From positions 62,001-126,000 of the forward strand of contig BSBM01001437.1 in NCBI GenBank assembly GCA_027924585.1: 64,000 nt of DNA, in the 5' to 3' direction. How positions within the stretch are numbered: position 1 is the stretch's first letter; each line of letters opens with the position of its first letter. The notes beneath the pieces are model-generated. The model was not told the origin of the DNA, made no database searches, and saw nothing but the letters and a program-made list of their open reading frames with translations. This DNA is from Larix kaempferi (taxonomy: Eukaryota; Streptophyta; Pinopsida; Pinales; Pinaceae). A program made the translations under genes and the position numbers. Below, piece by piece: positions 22,101 through 33,256 of this stretch.

Positions 22101-23384
22101 CGTAGATGACTACTACAAAGACATTGTTGATTTCTTGACTATTGGGTTAGCACCGACGGAGTTTAGTACGCAACAGAGGAAGCAGCTGGTAGTACGAGCA
22201 ACAGACTTCACCATAATCGCAAGACAACTATACAAATTGGGACTGGATGAAGTGCTATGCAGATGTGCATTAGAACACAAGAAGCCATTCATATTGGTCG
22301 ATGCACATTCAGGTGTATTGGGAGGTCACTACGCAGGAAGAGTCACTGCGCAAAAGATACTGCGAGCAAGGCTGTGGTGGCCTACTATTCACAAAGATTC
22401 GAAGAACATTGCCAGAGCTGCGATGTTTGTCAAAGGACAGGAAAGCCATCACAAAGAGATGAAATGCCATTGAATCCGTAGTTGACCCTTCAGGCATTTG
22501 AGAAGTGGGCCATTGATTTTGTGGGACCTATTAACCCACCAAGAAAAAGGACTGGTGCGAGATATATCATTACTGCTACTGATTATCTCACCAGATGGGC
22601 AGAAGCAAATCCAATGAAGGACTGTAGCATAGTTACTGCTGCGCAGTTCATTTTTGAGAACATCCTTACTAGGTTTGGATGTCCAAATATCTTGATGGGT
22701 GATCAAGGCACTCATTTTCTGAACAAGACTATTGAGGCACTGACAGAAGAGTTCCACATTTACCACTAGTGAAGTACGCCATATCATCCGCAAGCAAATG
22801 GAATTGTGGAAGCTTTCAATAAGGTATTGGAGAATGCACTGCCTAAGGTATGCAATGTCAATAGGGATGATTGGGATCTGCGCATTCCATCTATGCTATG
22901 GGAGTACAGAACCACTTGTAAGAAACTGACTGGCCATACACCTTTTAGGTTGGCCTATGGATAGGAAGCAGTAATGCCTATGGAGTATATTGTACCCAGC
23001 TTGAGAATAACTGCATTTACCGGCATGGAAGATCAGGAGGCACTCGAAGAAAGGCTTCTACACTTGGTTGGGTTGGAGGAAGATCACTTCATCACAGGAT
23101 TTCACCAGCAAGTGTAGAAAGATAGAGAAAAAGCATGGCATGATCGCCATATCAAGAACAAGTCCTTTCAGATAGGTGATCTAGTGCTCCTGTACAATAG
23201 TAAATTTATGAAATTTCTTGGAAAGTTTAAAATGCATTGGCTTGGCCCATATATTGTTTTTCATGTTACTAATGGTGGCGCAGTTCAGTTAGCCACGTTA
23301 GCAGGAGATACATTACCTGGATTAGTCAATGGAAGTAGGCTAAAACCCTATTGGGATAGCCCTATTTCACAGAACCCTCTGTAG
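22101..23384 (+). pseudogene. pol (IN): integrase domain (no chromodomain)
   Basis: The zinc-finger His part (DAHSGVLGGHYAGR) and Cys part (CQSCDVCQRTGKPSQRD) are separated by a one-base frameshift near 22400. The catalytic core shows [12 protein letters not shown] (Asp), [12 protein letters not shown] (Asp) and [17 protein letters not shown] (Glu). The C-terminal domain includes FQIGDLVLLYNSKF and GPYIVFHVTNGGAVQL, and ends GSRLKPYWDSP. No chromodomain follows. Stops are TAG at 22096, 22479, 22767, 22962 and 23115 and TGA at 22770. Confidence 0.88.
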
Positions 23385-24028
23385 AATGAGTTGCGAAGTT
23401 AAAAAAAAGAAAAAAAAAAGAGAAAAAGAAAAACCGTGCATCACGAAGTTCAAAGGTAGCTACGCAGATCCAATGAAGCAGAGAAGGTGTGAAGTTAGAA
23501 CCAAGAACCGCGCAGTATGAAGATGAAAAGGTAGCTACACAGATCAAGTTGAACAGACCAACTACGAAGAATGAGAAGTTGCGATGCGAGGCATGTGATG
23601 GGACCGCAGCTGTGCAGTCAAACCCTGAAAAGAACATGTGTACATCAGAATCGCTTGTTAGAACCGCCAGCGCGTCACGACGGAAAACGTTAGCCATGGA
23701 AAATGTCGGTCGATTAGTGGGCCGTTATCCGAAATGGCGGCACCGATGAAGATCAAGCGTTAACGACAGATATGACCATTCGGGCATAATAAAGGGCGAA
23801 GTGACCGAAATCTCGCCAAGATCCGGTGGACAGGCTGGAAATTAAATGCTGACTTAACTGATTTAACAACTTGGTAGTATCGACACCTTTTGGCAATGAA
23901 GGAAACATCAATGGTTCAGGCATGATGATTGGTCGACAAGACGGAGATCCCCGATGAAATATGGCAGAAGGACGAAACCTTAACTACTCTATTAACGGTC
24001 GATCGCCACGTCTCAGATCAGCAGGGTC
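23385..24028 (+). other. spacer between pol and 3' ORF
   Basis: Begins with a 35-base purine run (A/G only, 23400-23434) just after pol, which could act as an internal polypurine tract. The rest has no long conserved frame; open frames here lack any retroelement motif. Confidence 0.5.
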
Positions 24029-24037
24029 TATAAATAG
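24029..24037 (+). promoter_or_regulatory. TATA-like box upstream of the 3' ORF
   Basis: TATAAATAG matches the plant TATA consensus and sits 165 bases before the ATG of the 3' ORF, followed by a pyrimidine/CA context suitable for initiation near 24060. The leader contains a GTAAGT donor-like site at 24130 and TTTCAG acceptor-like site at 24190-24195. This suggests the 3' ORF could be expressed from its own, possibly spliced, subgenomic mRNA. Confidence 0.45.
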
Positions 24038-24202
24038 CCCTCGGCCAAACACTTATGCGTTTTACTGGGAACTCTATTTTGTCTACGTGCAATTTCAGAG
24101 CTTCCATAACCAGAGAGACGAGGAGTTTGTAAGTGCATGTCCGAGCCACTTACCAGTGCCGAAGTCTTGAAAATATTCATCCATTCAGGATTTCAGGGAA
24201 TC

Positions 24203-27094
24203 ATGTCGGCTCCAGCTACGAAACCTGCAGGGGAGAAAGGTGCTTCATCTCGAAGCTCTGTAAGACAGGATGAGATGAAGAAGGATAAACATCGAACTAA
24301 AGACTAGGGAGAGCCGAAGACAACAAAGCCACAGAAACCAGTCTCATTCCACAAGAGGCCCATCCATCTCATCCACAAGTATAGGCCACCTCGGAAAGAT
24401 GATGCACCACCGGTCCAACTGAAGAAAAGTGTTGTTTATGAGATTCCAATCCCACCCATTTCTAGTAAGGTGAGGGTTGTAGAAAACCTTCTGGGGAAAG
24501 TACGAGACTGCAAGTTTGAGGACCACGACTGCTAGAAGGAGCATAGTCAAAGCCGAAGAAGTTCCCACAATTCCAACTGGACCAATACATGCATTGGCAG
24601 GTTGACGAACAATCCGATGTTGAGACCCTGTATGTGTAGGATTGGATCAAATGGCTCGAACCATTGAGATTGCTACACCTGTTGCGCATCCCGCACTTTG
24701 ATAGGAGTCCAGAACTCAGTGTAGTAGTGCGCATTTTGTTGTCCTACGTACATGAAGGATATCTATGGCTGGACAAGAAAATCGATATCAATATCGATAA
24801 AATACATTACATTACACTGCTAAGTAAGAGAGGTGACGACCCTTCGCATGTGTTTGTAGGAAAAGCATAGAAAAAAGAGCTCTCTGGAAAAATCACAGAG
24901 GAATTTGGCGTAATCCATGCAAAACGTGGCTTCCCCACCAAAGATATCAACGATGAAGCTACCAAATTCGTAGTTCAACTGCTCGCAGGGAGGATATTGC
25001 GCAAAAGCAGACCACTAGAGGTGTCAGCCGCATCAATCCGGCTCGCATCTAAGACATTGAAAGGCACTGCTTACAACTGGGTACAGTACTTGCTGAATGA
25101 GTTTTTGGAAGATATCTGGGACACTCAGGACAATGGAACTCCATTCCACTATAGTTGGTTATTAGTACTGATTACCTTCGTCGGTTGGAAAGAGCCGGCC
25201 AGTTATCAAGGTGTTCCATTTTTTGAAGGGCAATGTCATGGGACACACTTTGCCAACTTATAGGCGAACTTGCGGTCTTCCAGGAAGCACCAAATCAATG
25301 AGGTATTTTACACATACTATGAGCAACTGTGTGATGTAGTGCGGTGTACACCGCGCATTTCACAGCTGCTGACAGATACTTATAAGGGGATAATGAGATT
25401 CATGGCAGATAAGCATAAATCCTACATTCAGCCTAGGGTTGACTCAGATACAAAGCTATGGTATCCAGGATTTTATTAGATAGATGATGAGAAGATCGAA
25501 CAGATGATCGAGGAATGAGAACCAGAATAGAAAGTGGCCCAGCCAATGGACATTGAGTCCGACTATGAATATAACAAAGAGGAAGAGAAGAATGAAGATA
25601 AAGATGATGAGACAGACGAAGAGACAGATGAAGACAAGGTTGAAGAAAAAATTGAAGAAAGGGAAGAAGTAACAGCCACACCTATTGTTGAGGAAAAAGA
25701 TCCTACGCAGAACAAGCCAGAAGACAAGCCTGGAGAGAAAACAAAGGCGACTGGCAGCCCGTCATCGATGAAAGGCCAACGTAAGAAACAAAAGGCTAAT
25801 AAGCCAAAGTTGGTACCAATACTGCATGCATATGGTTGCGAGACCATCGCAACAAAGGTCCAGGAGCTATGGGAGAAAACCCGTGCAAAGAAAGAGGCCA
25901 AACAAGAACAAATGTAGCTAATCCTTCTTCAAGCGGTCGAATCAGTGAAAACAATGGTCGCGGACATTCAAGAAGCCAAGCTAGAATTGGCCCGAGGATT
26001 AGACCCAGAGGGAAAATCAGGAGAGTCAAGCGTGCAGAAAAGACAACCTCATACAGTGAGTGCATATCCTAGGGTAGCGCATATAGAGCCGGTGCACTTT
26101 ATTTTTCCAAATTATAAGGTGCGCGAAGCAGTAAAGGACTCGGCGCATTTTGACCTCAACATTGGGTCATTGCTAATCGAAGATTTGAATGATTTGCATA
26201 TGCAGATTGTCGAAGAGGTCCATGAAAGAGGCATAGCCTCATATGACAAGGGTATCCAACTCCAACAGAGTCTCGATGAGTTGAAGCAAGAGTCAGCGCA
26301 GAACACCAGGGAGCTATCCGAGGCTCAATAGACAAACCGCAAACTCAAGGAAACAGTATCAGTGGTATGCGCAAAGATTGACAAGTGCGAGGAAGAAGCA
26401 GATATGGCAGACACAATAATTATGATTAGGGCCAAAGTGGAGTCCCTTATGACCAAAATGATGGAGATGGAGATCTCTTATAAAGGGAAGATTGTGGACT
26501 TGGAGGCTAGGCAACCCACTACACCACCAGATCAATGCGCAGCCCCAAGTGAGGAAGTGAAAGCAACGATAGACAACATCTCGTCGGAAGTGACGAGGTG
26601 TGAAGATTTACTTGAAAAAGTAAATGACAGGGTTAAACGAAGATCCAGGGCTCCAGAAGATCAAAGATGATCTGCAGCAGACACAGCAAGAGATCGATGC
26701 TACAAACGCGGAGTTAAATACCTTGCCTGCATAATAGAGGCTGCCAAAATTTAATGAAGTAAAGGCGCTCCAGAAGAAGTTGACGACACTAAGGGAAAAG
26801 GAAGCTGTCACTTTTGGGCAACTCTAGGACATCGAAGAAGGACTACAGCTCATACAGCAGTTTGATGAGAAGTTCGTGGAACTTCAAACAACAGAGGGCA
26901 CAGTTAAAGAACAAGCCTAGGAGAAGGTCTCCTAGGCGCAGCTGGAGACCATTTGATATTTTGAGAAAAGGGAAAAGGAAATGGTTGAGGAGCTCACCGT
27001 TACTTTGAGAAACTTCACTGCAAAGCTAAGCACCGCCGAAGATATGCAAGAGAAGTCAAATAGCGAGAGTGGATTGGGGATGATCCATAGGTAA
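24203..27094 (+). pseudogene. long 3' ORF (about 960 codons) with globular head and coiled-coil tail, unidentified
   Basis: Starts MSAPATKPAGEKGASSRSS, a basic Ser-rich N terminus, followed by a globular region (VRILLSYVHEGYLWLD, KIHYITLLSKRGDDP, STEMS-free helical segments such as ASIRLASKTLKGTAYNWV, and LLVLITFVGW). A very acidic Glu/Asp/Lys block follows (EEEKNEDKDDETDEETDE), then a basic patch (KGQRKKQKANKPK) and about 400 residues of coiled coil up to the stop at 27092-27094, one base before the 3' LTR. Tat-group elements can carry extra ORFs after integrase, but I do not recognise this one. No signal peptide or membrane span is obvious, so it is not a typical envelope. A frameshift lies near 24540-24600 and another near 26650. 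Stops are mostly TAG (24305, 24533, 24868, 25261, 25477, 25915, 26329). Confidence 0.65.
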
Positions 27095-27095
27095 G

Positions 27096-28655
27096 TGTTA
27101 GGGGCCAGTTGGGCCTGGCCCAAGCGGGCATGATTTTATTGAAGTGCAGTTTTAGGAACTACGCAGCTCGGGCTGTAAGGTCAGATGGCACAATTTTGTG
27201 GAGTGCACAGTTCAAATGCGGAGTCAGTTTTTGTGCAGCTATGCTGGTGCGTAGTGCCAGTGCAACAAACATTTTGGGAAAAAGTATAAGGGAAGGTCGA
27301 GCCAAGGAATTGACCTATTTTGGGTAAGGAGCAGAGTGAAGAAAGAGGAAAGTGACCTGTCAAGAGAGTGGCGACAAGCAGTTAAGGAGCTAAGCCACTA
27401 AGTGATGGCGACAGGCAGGCTAAAGGGGTGAAAAGTGATAGGCCACGATGCATTTGTAACCATTTTTTTGATGACTGCGGCTATCAAAAGGGCGTTAGAG
27501 CCATGAGTGGCCCAACAAGGCGACCGAAGCGAGTGGAGCAAGCTATCGACAACGAAAGACAAGGTGGCGGGTAACCGCACCAGTTTTTGGGAACCTTAGG
27601 GTTTTTTGGGGCCTATGCATTGTAAAGACATGACCTACGAGCATGATCTATAAGAAGGAACAATTTTGTAAGGGAAAGGGTTGTTGGTAATCTTAGATCT
27701 TCATTGTATAATCTTGAACAATACTTGTTTTTTTGTTGAATGTTATTGTAAAGGCTCTGCAAGCTGTGTGCGCAGAGGCCTATTGAGAGAGAAGAGAGTC
27801 TGTAGCTAAATGCGCAGACTGGAACTGTTGTACCCTTCCCAAGATAATATAACAATAATTCCTGTGGACGTAACTCCCATCCTGGGGGTGAGCCATGTTA
27901 AATTCTGTGTTGTGCGATTGTTTATGTGTTTGCACCTGTTTATTTGCTTACAATGAATGCTTAAGATCTTGCTTATCAGTTGATGTGTTTTACTTTTATA
28001 TGTATTCACCATAAAGAATGAGATGGGGATAATATGTTAAGTAACGCATATGGAGATGAATGTTAGAAGCACAAGTATTTCTAATTTTGTGAATACATAA
28101 GTCAGTCAGACAAACACTTAAGCGAGTAGAGTTCGTGGTGAGTAATTCACTCACAGCGCCCCATCGGAAGTGCGCAGTATTTTTTGTTCTATCATATTGC
28201 ATAAGCCATAAGATAAATAACCTAAGACAACTGATGGATGGGTAAAACTCTAAGTGTAGCTTGTTGAAGCTGGTTAAGTCTAGAGAGGAAGCGCAGTTGC
28301 CAGTTGCGCTGTCCCATTATCAAGCATTCATCAAACCGCACAGTCCTTAGATGCGCGGGTTGCGCAAGCATTCTGGCTTGTAGAAGTATTGACCGCGAAG
28401 GGATTAAGCTCTTTCAGTCCTCAGTCCACAGCGCGAGCTCCACAACATGCTGTTCATCAGATCCGCTTACGCACTCATCACCTGGTTGTGGAAACCTGTT
28501 TCCGCAACTCCCCCATTACTTCGTCTTGGGGGGAACCTCAGTCTGTTTGCAGATTGTTGCCAAAAGGGCCGGTGAAAAGGGGTTTTATTGGTTCCTTGAA
28601 CCACGAAGAACCTGGGTCTTTATAGAAAACCTTAAGACGGTTACATAAGCCAACA
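27096..28655 (+). repeat. 3' LTR (1560 bp)
   Basis: Begins TGTTAGGGGCC and ends TAAGCCAACA. It is collinear with 14929-16480 throughout. The purine stretch just upstream (GAGAGTGGATTGGGGA) is a weak candidate polypurine tract and overlaps the end of the 3' ORF. The ORFs inside mirror those of the 5' LTR and are not genes. Confidence 0.9.
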
Positions 28656-28660
28656 ATGAT
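28656..28660 (+). repeat. target-site duplication ATGAT, right copy
   Basis: Identical to 14924-14928. Skipping the LTR element and one copy of these five bases restores the phase of the split gene. Confidence 0.9.
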
Positions 28661-28903
28661 ATGTAGAGACACTAGGTCTTAATACAATTGTGGAAACAAA
28701 ATGGAGGATATGCATGTTGGGATTAAAAAACTAAAGAGTGGACAGTTGGATGAGATAAAGATGATATCATTGATGTGGATAGTATAATATGGGCCTGGAA
28801 ATTACAAGCAGATGCAAAGGAAGACAAGGTAAAAATAAATGAAAAGGGACACATGACCATTAAGATATATCAACAACAAGTGGGAATCAAATCTGTGTTA
28901 TGA
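28661..28903 (+). pseudogene. 3' end of the split VGHTHEDID (DUF7869-like) gene
   Basis: Read in the phase dictated by 14419-14928, this 81-codon stretch gives GGYACWD, KTKEWTVG, DKDDIIDVDSIIWAWKLQAD and a short basic tail (HMTIKIYQQQVGIKSVL) before TGA at 28901. Stops at codons 2, 5, 22 and 31 (TAG, TAG, TAA, TGA) could each be a single C-to-T change from CAG, CAG, CAA and CGA. The DSII-W motif near the end and the short helical tail fit the C terminus of the family. The match in phase across a 13.7-kb insertion makes the assignment secure even though the protein is dead. Confidence 0.7.
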
Positions 28904-28968
28904 TAAACGAGGCATTCTTGCTATGTTTGAAGAAATATAACAACCCCATTTCTCTCGATCTGAAATGT

Positions 28969-29176
28969 AATTTCTCTCCAAATTACTAGTGCCATACCAG
29001 GCAAACAATTTGTAATATGCTTTATTTATCAATGGAAAATGAGATATGGGTTTTTATTTCATCATCTTTATAATTTCTCTCCAAATTAATATTGTCATAC
29101 CATGCAAACAATTTGTAATATGCTTTCATTATCAATGGAAAATGAGATATGGGTTTTTATTTCATCATCTATATAA
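28969..29176. repeat. 103-bp tandem duplication
   Basis: A unit starting AATTTCTCTCCAAATTA at 28969 recurs at 29072 with few differences. The second copy ends near 29176. Confidence 0.85.
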
Positions 29177-29447
29177 TTTTGGTTGTAGTAAAGCAAGAAA
29201 TCTTGAGGAGAAAGAGCACACACCCTTTCTCACAATTTAGTAATTCATGTGATTGGAATTAAAATTTAGGAACCTTGGTGGTGAGAAAAAAGAGCACGTG
29301 TCCTTTCTCACTATACAAGATACTTTCATCATTGTAAAGGAATTAATTATGTGAATATTGAAAAAGACATGTTGAACTCACGAATCCAATAATAAGAGTA
29401 ATTACACTTATTATGAGTAAGATTTTAAAATGATAATGATTTTTTTT

Positions 29448-29645
29448 GGAAATTGATCATCACAACATCGGAAACCAATATTCACACTACTGGAATCCAA
29501 TAATGACACTTTAAAAAACATTAATCATACTTTTGGAAACCAATCATCACACTTCTAGAAATCAATGATCGCATTTCTGGAAACTGATAATCACACTTAT
29601 GAAAATCGATAATCACACAATGGAAAACCGATATTCGACTTTCGG
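29448..29645. repeat. degenerate ~22-bp minisatellite, about nine copies
   Basis: Units resemble GGAAACCAATAATCACACTTCT: for example GGAAATTGATCATCACAACATC, GGAAACCAATATTCACACTACT, GGAAACCAATCATCACACTTCT and AGAAATCAATGATCGCATTTCT. Spacing is about 21-26 bp. Units are side by side without spacers, so it is not a CRISPR-type array. Confidence 0.75.
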
Positions 29646-31739
29646 AACATGTTGTAAGTCCATATTCTCACTGGGAATTCTAAATTTAATGAAATGGGGT
29701 TGGTGGAATATTTGCTCAATAGGGCGCCACACAGTTTTCAAGTATCTCTTGGCCAGGTGGCTTCCAAGGGATGATTTAACATGTTAAACAAAATGATAAG
29801 AGAATTTAGCAGAATATGTTTTCAATATTAGTTTATCACATTTTTATTATAAATCAATTAACATTATGGTTCAATGGAGCTAAGCATGTATTTAAATCAA
29901 TAGAAAGTCTATGTTTTTTCAATTATTGTTGCATACAAATTGATATTTTTTGTTAATTTATAATTTAAGATTTTAGTATATCATATGTCACTAGTATATA
30001 GCTTCTATAAGATGGATATTTGCCAATAAGTATATTATATACCTTGTTTGTTTCATATCTTCATTTCATTTATTTAATTTTTTCACCTATGACAGTAGTA
30101 ATATTTGAGTACAAATATACAAATAGTATATAGAACTTGGTGTTAGGGATAAAATTTCCTAAATAGATAGGGTCAAAACTATTCTAGATCAAAATGAAAA
30201 ATAACAATCTTTATTCCCCTAAACTAACTCTTTAATTCTTGCAAATACTATTTAAGAGAGAGTGATCATGTACATGTTCTAGTGGTTTCTTTCAAGTAAG
30301 AGTTGAATATTGGTTCCAATGCACCCACTACTAATCAACTCCAAGCTATAGAACCTGCACACCACAACAACTACCTTTCTCAAACACACTTGGTGATAAG
30401 AAAAACAAATATAACAATAATTAATAATTCAAATTGACTAGGTCAAAAAACAATTTCACCAATCCAAATGCAATCTAAGATTAAACCATCAATCATATAA
30501 CAACTTCTCTTGGGGAGGGAGATGATAGATCTCCTTTTATTAATGAGAAACAACAAAATACAAGTTTACCTAACCTTTTGTTGCCAACACCTTTCATAAC
30601 TACTATTTGGGCCCCTCTAATATTGAGCCACTAATGAGGAACCTTCCTAAATTCAAAATTCTCGCTAAACTGTATGGAGAGGCCAACAATGGAGTTTGGT
30701 ATGCAACAATAAAAAACAAGATGAGACTTAGAAACAAGAGTTTATGAGGGAAAGGGTATCATAAAAAATCAAGAAAAACACAAGGCTATTGCTCTAGCAT
30801 GAGGGTAATATCAACATTAGTTCCCCTATCTCTTCCATAAAGATTCATTTTATATTTTTTATGGAATGGTTGAGATATTTAGAGGAAGTTCAAAGGAGTT
30901 ATATGTGAGAACTACTGAAGGGACTACTCAAGGATGTGAAATTCACATTTTTTTATTATCATTTTTTCACTTTTTTTGAGGTACACACACCTTTGCTAAA
31001 GGAAAGACATGGATATACACCTTTCTAAGAGGAAAGGTGTGTGTAGCTTGCAAAATTGGTTTTTTAAAGTGTTTTTTTGGATGGAAAAGGGTTGCAAGAG
31101 ATCCCAATGAATTCCATTTAGACATTGAAGACACTGAGGTGACAAATAATGCTATAACAAATGCCCCCTAATGTATGAGGTCAAAAGGGGAATTGATGGA
31201 CAAAATGCATTATAATCATCAAAAGATGTCATGTAAGATTAGGTGTCCAATTTTTTTCAGAAATTGGATTGGAAAATTACCTGTAATAGAGACCAATATA
31301 GCAGATTACTCACATACCCATGCTCAGGTGTAAATTAGCATGGACTCCAAATCAAGTATATTGTAGATCCTTGAAGTATATGAAATAAAGAATCATGTCC
31401 ATGAATAATATATACGATGGATACATGTCAATAATAGATCATAGGCACGAAACACCTACCACCAGAAAACCTAAAAATGTCTTCATTGATCCACATATAT
31501 CAACATGAATTCATTCAAGAAGAACTTTGGATCTCCAAGACTTTCCTTCACCAAAAGGATTTCTATGTTGCTTTCCCACCAGAAATGCATCACAAATTTT
31601 TAATTGTATTAATTCAAGAAGAAATTTGGATCTCCAAGACTTTCCTTCACCAAAATAATTTCTAAGTCCACTACTTTTTAACTGTACATAAAGTTTTTAA
31701 ATTAACAACTCACAGTAATCCCCGGAGGATCATCCTGTT

Positions 31740-31742
<3 letters not shown>
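29646..31742. other. AT-rich sequence without recognisable gene
   Basis: About 2.1 kb with no conserved coding frame. It contains a 12-bp inverted repeat (30983-30994 with 31033-31044) and a 99-bp-spaced direct repeat near 31513-31662. The only longer frame (31477-31665) is created by that direct repeat. Confidence 0.6.
31513..31662. repeat. 51-bp direct repeat at 99-bp spacing
   Basis: ATTCAAGAAGAA starts at 31513 and 31612 and continues nearly identically (GGATCTCCAAGACTTTCC) for about 51 bases. Confidence 0.8.

Positions 31743-31777
<35 letters not shown>
31743..31777. repeat. (AT)n microsatellite
   Basis: An uninterrupted run of about 17 AT dinucleotides. Confidence 0.95.
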
Positions 31778-31778
<1 letters not shown>

Positions 31779-32310
31779 GTTTCATTTGACGGAGGTCCGA
31801 TCGTATATCCAAAAGTGATTAATTAAAATAGTGGAACGATGAGAGATCTGATAAAAAAGAAGAGGTAGTTGCATGCTCTTCTCCTCAGAGAGGCCGCATT
31901 GATCCATCAACAATTTTATAACATCAACAGAGAGTGATCACGCTATCTAAAAACATGATTGATAGGTTTATTCTCTTATGCATTATGCCAGATCTATGAC
32001 CGATATTACAATATCCATATTAAAGTCATCAACGAGTCTATAATCCCTTTGTTTAAACGTAATCAACAGATCTATACTGTAAGGAATAAAAATACAGGCT
32101 GATATTATCAGATCTACGCCATAATCTACCAAAAAGGATACAAAACTCCATTTTATAGAATGTCTATAACTATATATCGATTCACAAGTCTGATATGCAA
32201 CATCCACCACTTTCCTCTAAATGAGATGACATATCTAGTATTACCCATCTTCGAATACCAGATCGCCTAATACATAATAATCAACAATGATTTGTGTAAT
32301 TTTGAACCTC

Positions 32311-32322
32311 TCTCTGATACCA
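32311..32322 (-). promoter_or_regulatory. primer-binding site, initiator Met-tRNA type (minus strand)
   Basis: On the minus strand this reads TGGTATCAGAGA, matching the start of the plant iMet PBS (TGGTATCAGAGC). It lies three bases from an LTR end (TGTAGCG at 32326 on plus, i.e. CGCTACA on minus). Confidence 0.65.
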
Positions 32323-32325
32323 AAA

Positions 32326-32900
32326 TGTAGCGTCCTCACTCGCTAATCGTTGTAGGGTCATTTTTTAATCTATTTTTTTTAAATAAAAACTAAATCAATT
32401 TAAACCACATAAATTCCTTTCGAAAAAATTATAACAATTTCATTATATAAAATTCATTGTATTATGCCACATATTTGTCTTCTTTGCTCCCAAGTAAAAC
32501 AGAAATAATAAGAACTTGAAATAATTTTAAAAACAACAATGAACCTGTACGGACAGTCGATCCAGCAGTTGACGAAGATGTTGAGATAGTTGCCGCTCCA
32601 ATCCTGTCAATCCTTGGCGAAGTACAAAATGACTCCTCGGTTGACCTCCCTACCATACTGGGAGTAGTATTCTTCTTCCCAGTCCCCCGAGCAATTAGGG
32701 GGTCACAAAGAAGATACAAGCCCAAAAAATCAGAAGAGATCTCCCAATCCCCAAACTAATTATCAACCAAACTCACATGGACCACACTAATCTCAAACTT
32801 CCATTATGGAATCCATCCAGCATTAGGGAGCAAGAGATCATTTTCTCTTCATTCTCCCTTTCTTAAATAGAAAATTCTTGGACGACATGTGTTGTCTCAT
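32326..32900 (-). repeat. 5' LTR of a minus-strand retrotransposon (far edge unresolved)
   Basis: Plus-strand sequence starts TGTAGCGTCCTCACTCGC next to the minus-strand PBS, so on the minus strand this is the end of a 5' LTR with the internal region to the left (toward 31780). I could not fix where the LTR begins on the minus strand; anything between about 32900 and 33140 is possible. The element body to the left is very degraded, and the short frame at 31983-32210 shows no known motif. Confidence 0.5.
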
Positions 32901-33256
32901 GCAAAATTAATTTAATTTATTAATTCTCTAATATTCATTCTCATGCAACCATGTGTCACTCTCACATACTAGTGCATATAAGTTCCTCAATTCTTCCAAA
33001 TATGCTCACATTTGTGCTTTAAAACACACATTTAAGAAATCCAGATGTGGATAGGTATTTATGGCTCCAATTTTTAAATCACATTGCATGCCTAATTCCA
33101 TTGTGACGAATCTTGATCCCACCTTCACTAGAAAAATTTGGAAAGAGTTGTTTAAACTATAGGGCACACATTTGAAAATGAACACAATTTCTCATCCCTA
33201 AACAAAGGATCAAAGAGAGGTAATCAATAAGTAATTGGAAATAAGTTTTCAATGAT

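Larger units (their letters stand above)
14929..28655 (+). mobile_element. Tat/Athila-like Ty3/gypsy element with extra capsid-like modules and a 3' ORF
   Basis: A complete-length 13,727-bp LTR retrotransposon with paired LTRs (14929-16480 and 27096-28655) flanked by ATGAT duplications. The internal order is a small upstream ORF, gag with five zinc knuckles, protease, two capsid-like modules, RT, RNase H, integrase without chromodomain, a spacer with a TATA-like box, and a long 3' ORF that ends two bases before the 3' LTR. The non-chromoviral pol and extra ORFs suggest the Tat/Athila/Ogre group. LTR differences (roughly one in ten by hand in the first 110 bases) and more than 25 internal stops indicate an old, dead copy. 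Confidence 0.9.

Noticed and set aside
17060-23384. Use of TAG as a sense codon (amber recoding) in the large element
   Set aside because: The element also has TGA/TAA stops, frameshifts and a mutated RNase H catalytic residue. CHG deamination explains TAG more simply.
23362-23697. 111-residue minus-strand Phe/Ser-rich frame
   Set aside because: Created by the antisense of the purine run at 23400-23434; no support.
29448-29645. CRISPR-like array
   Set aside because: Units are contiguous, degenerate and without unique spacers, in a eukaryotic repeat context.
32462-32725. 87-residue minus-strand frame
   Set aside because: Lies inside the LTR next to the minus-strand PBS; low complexity and no motif.
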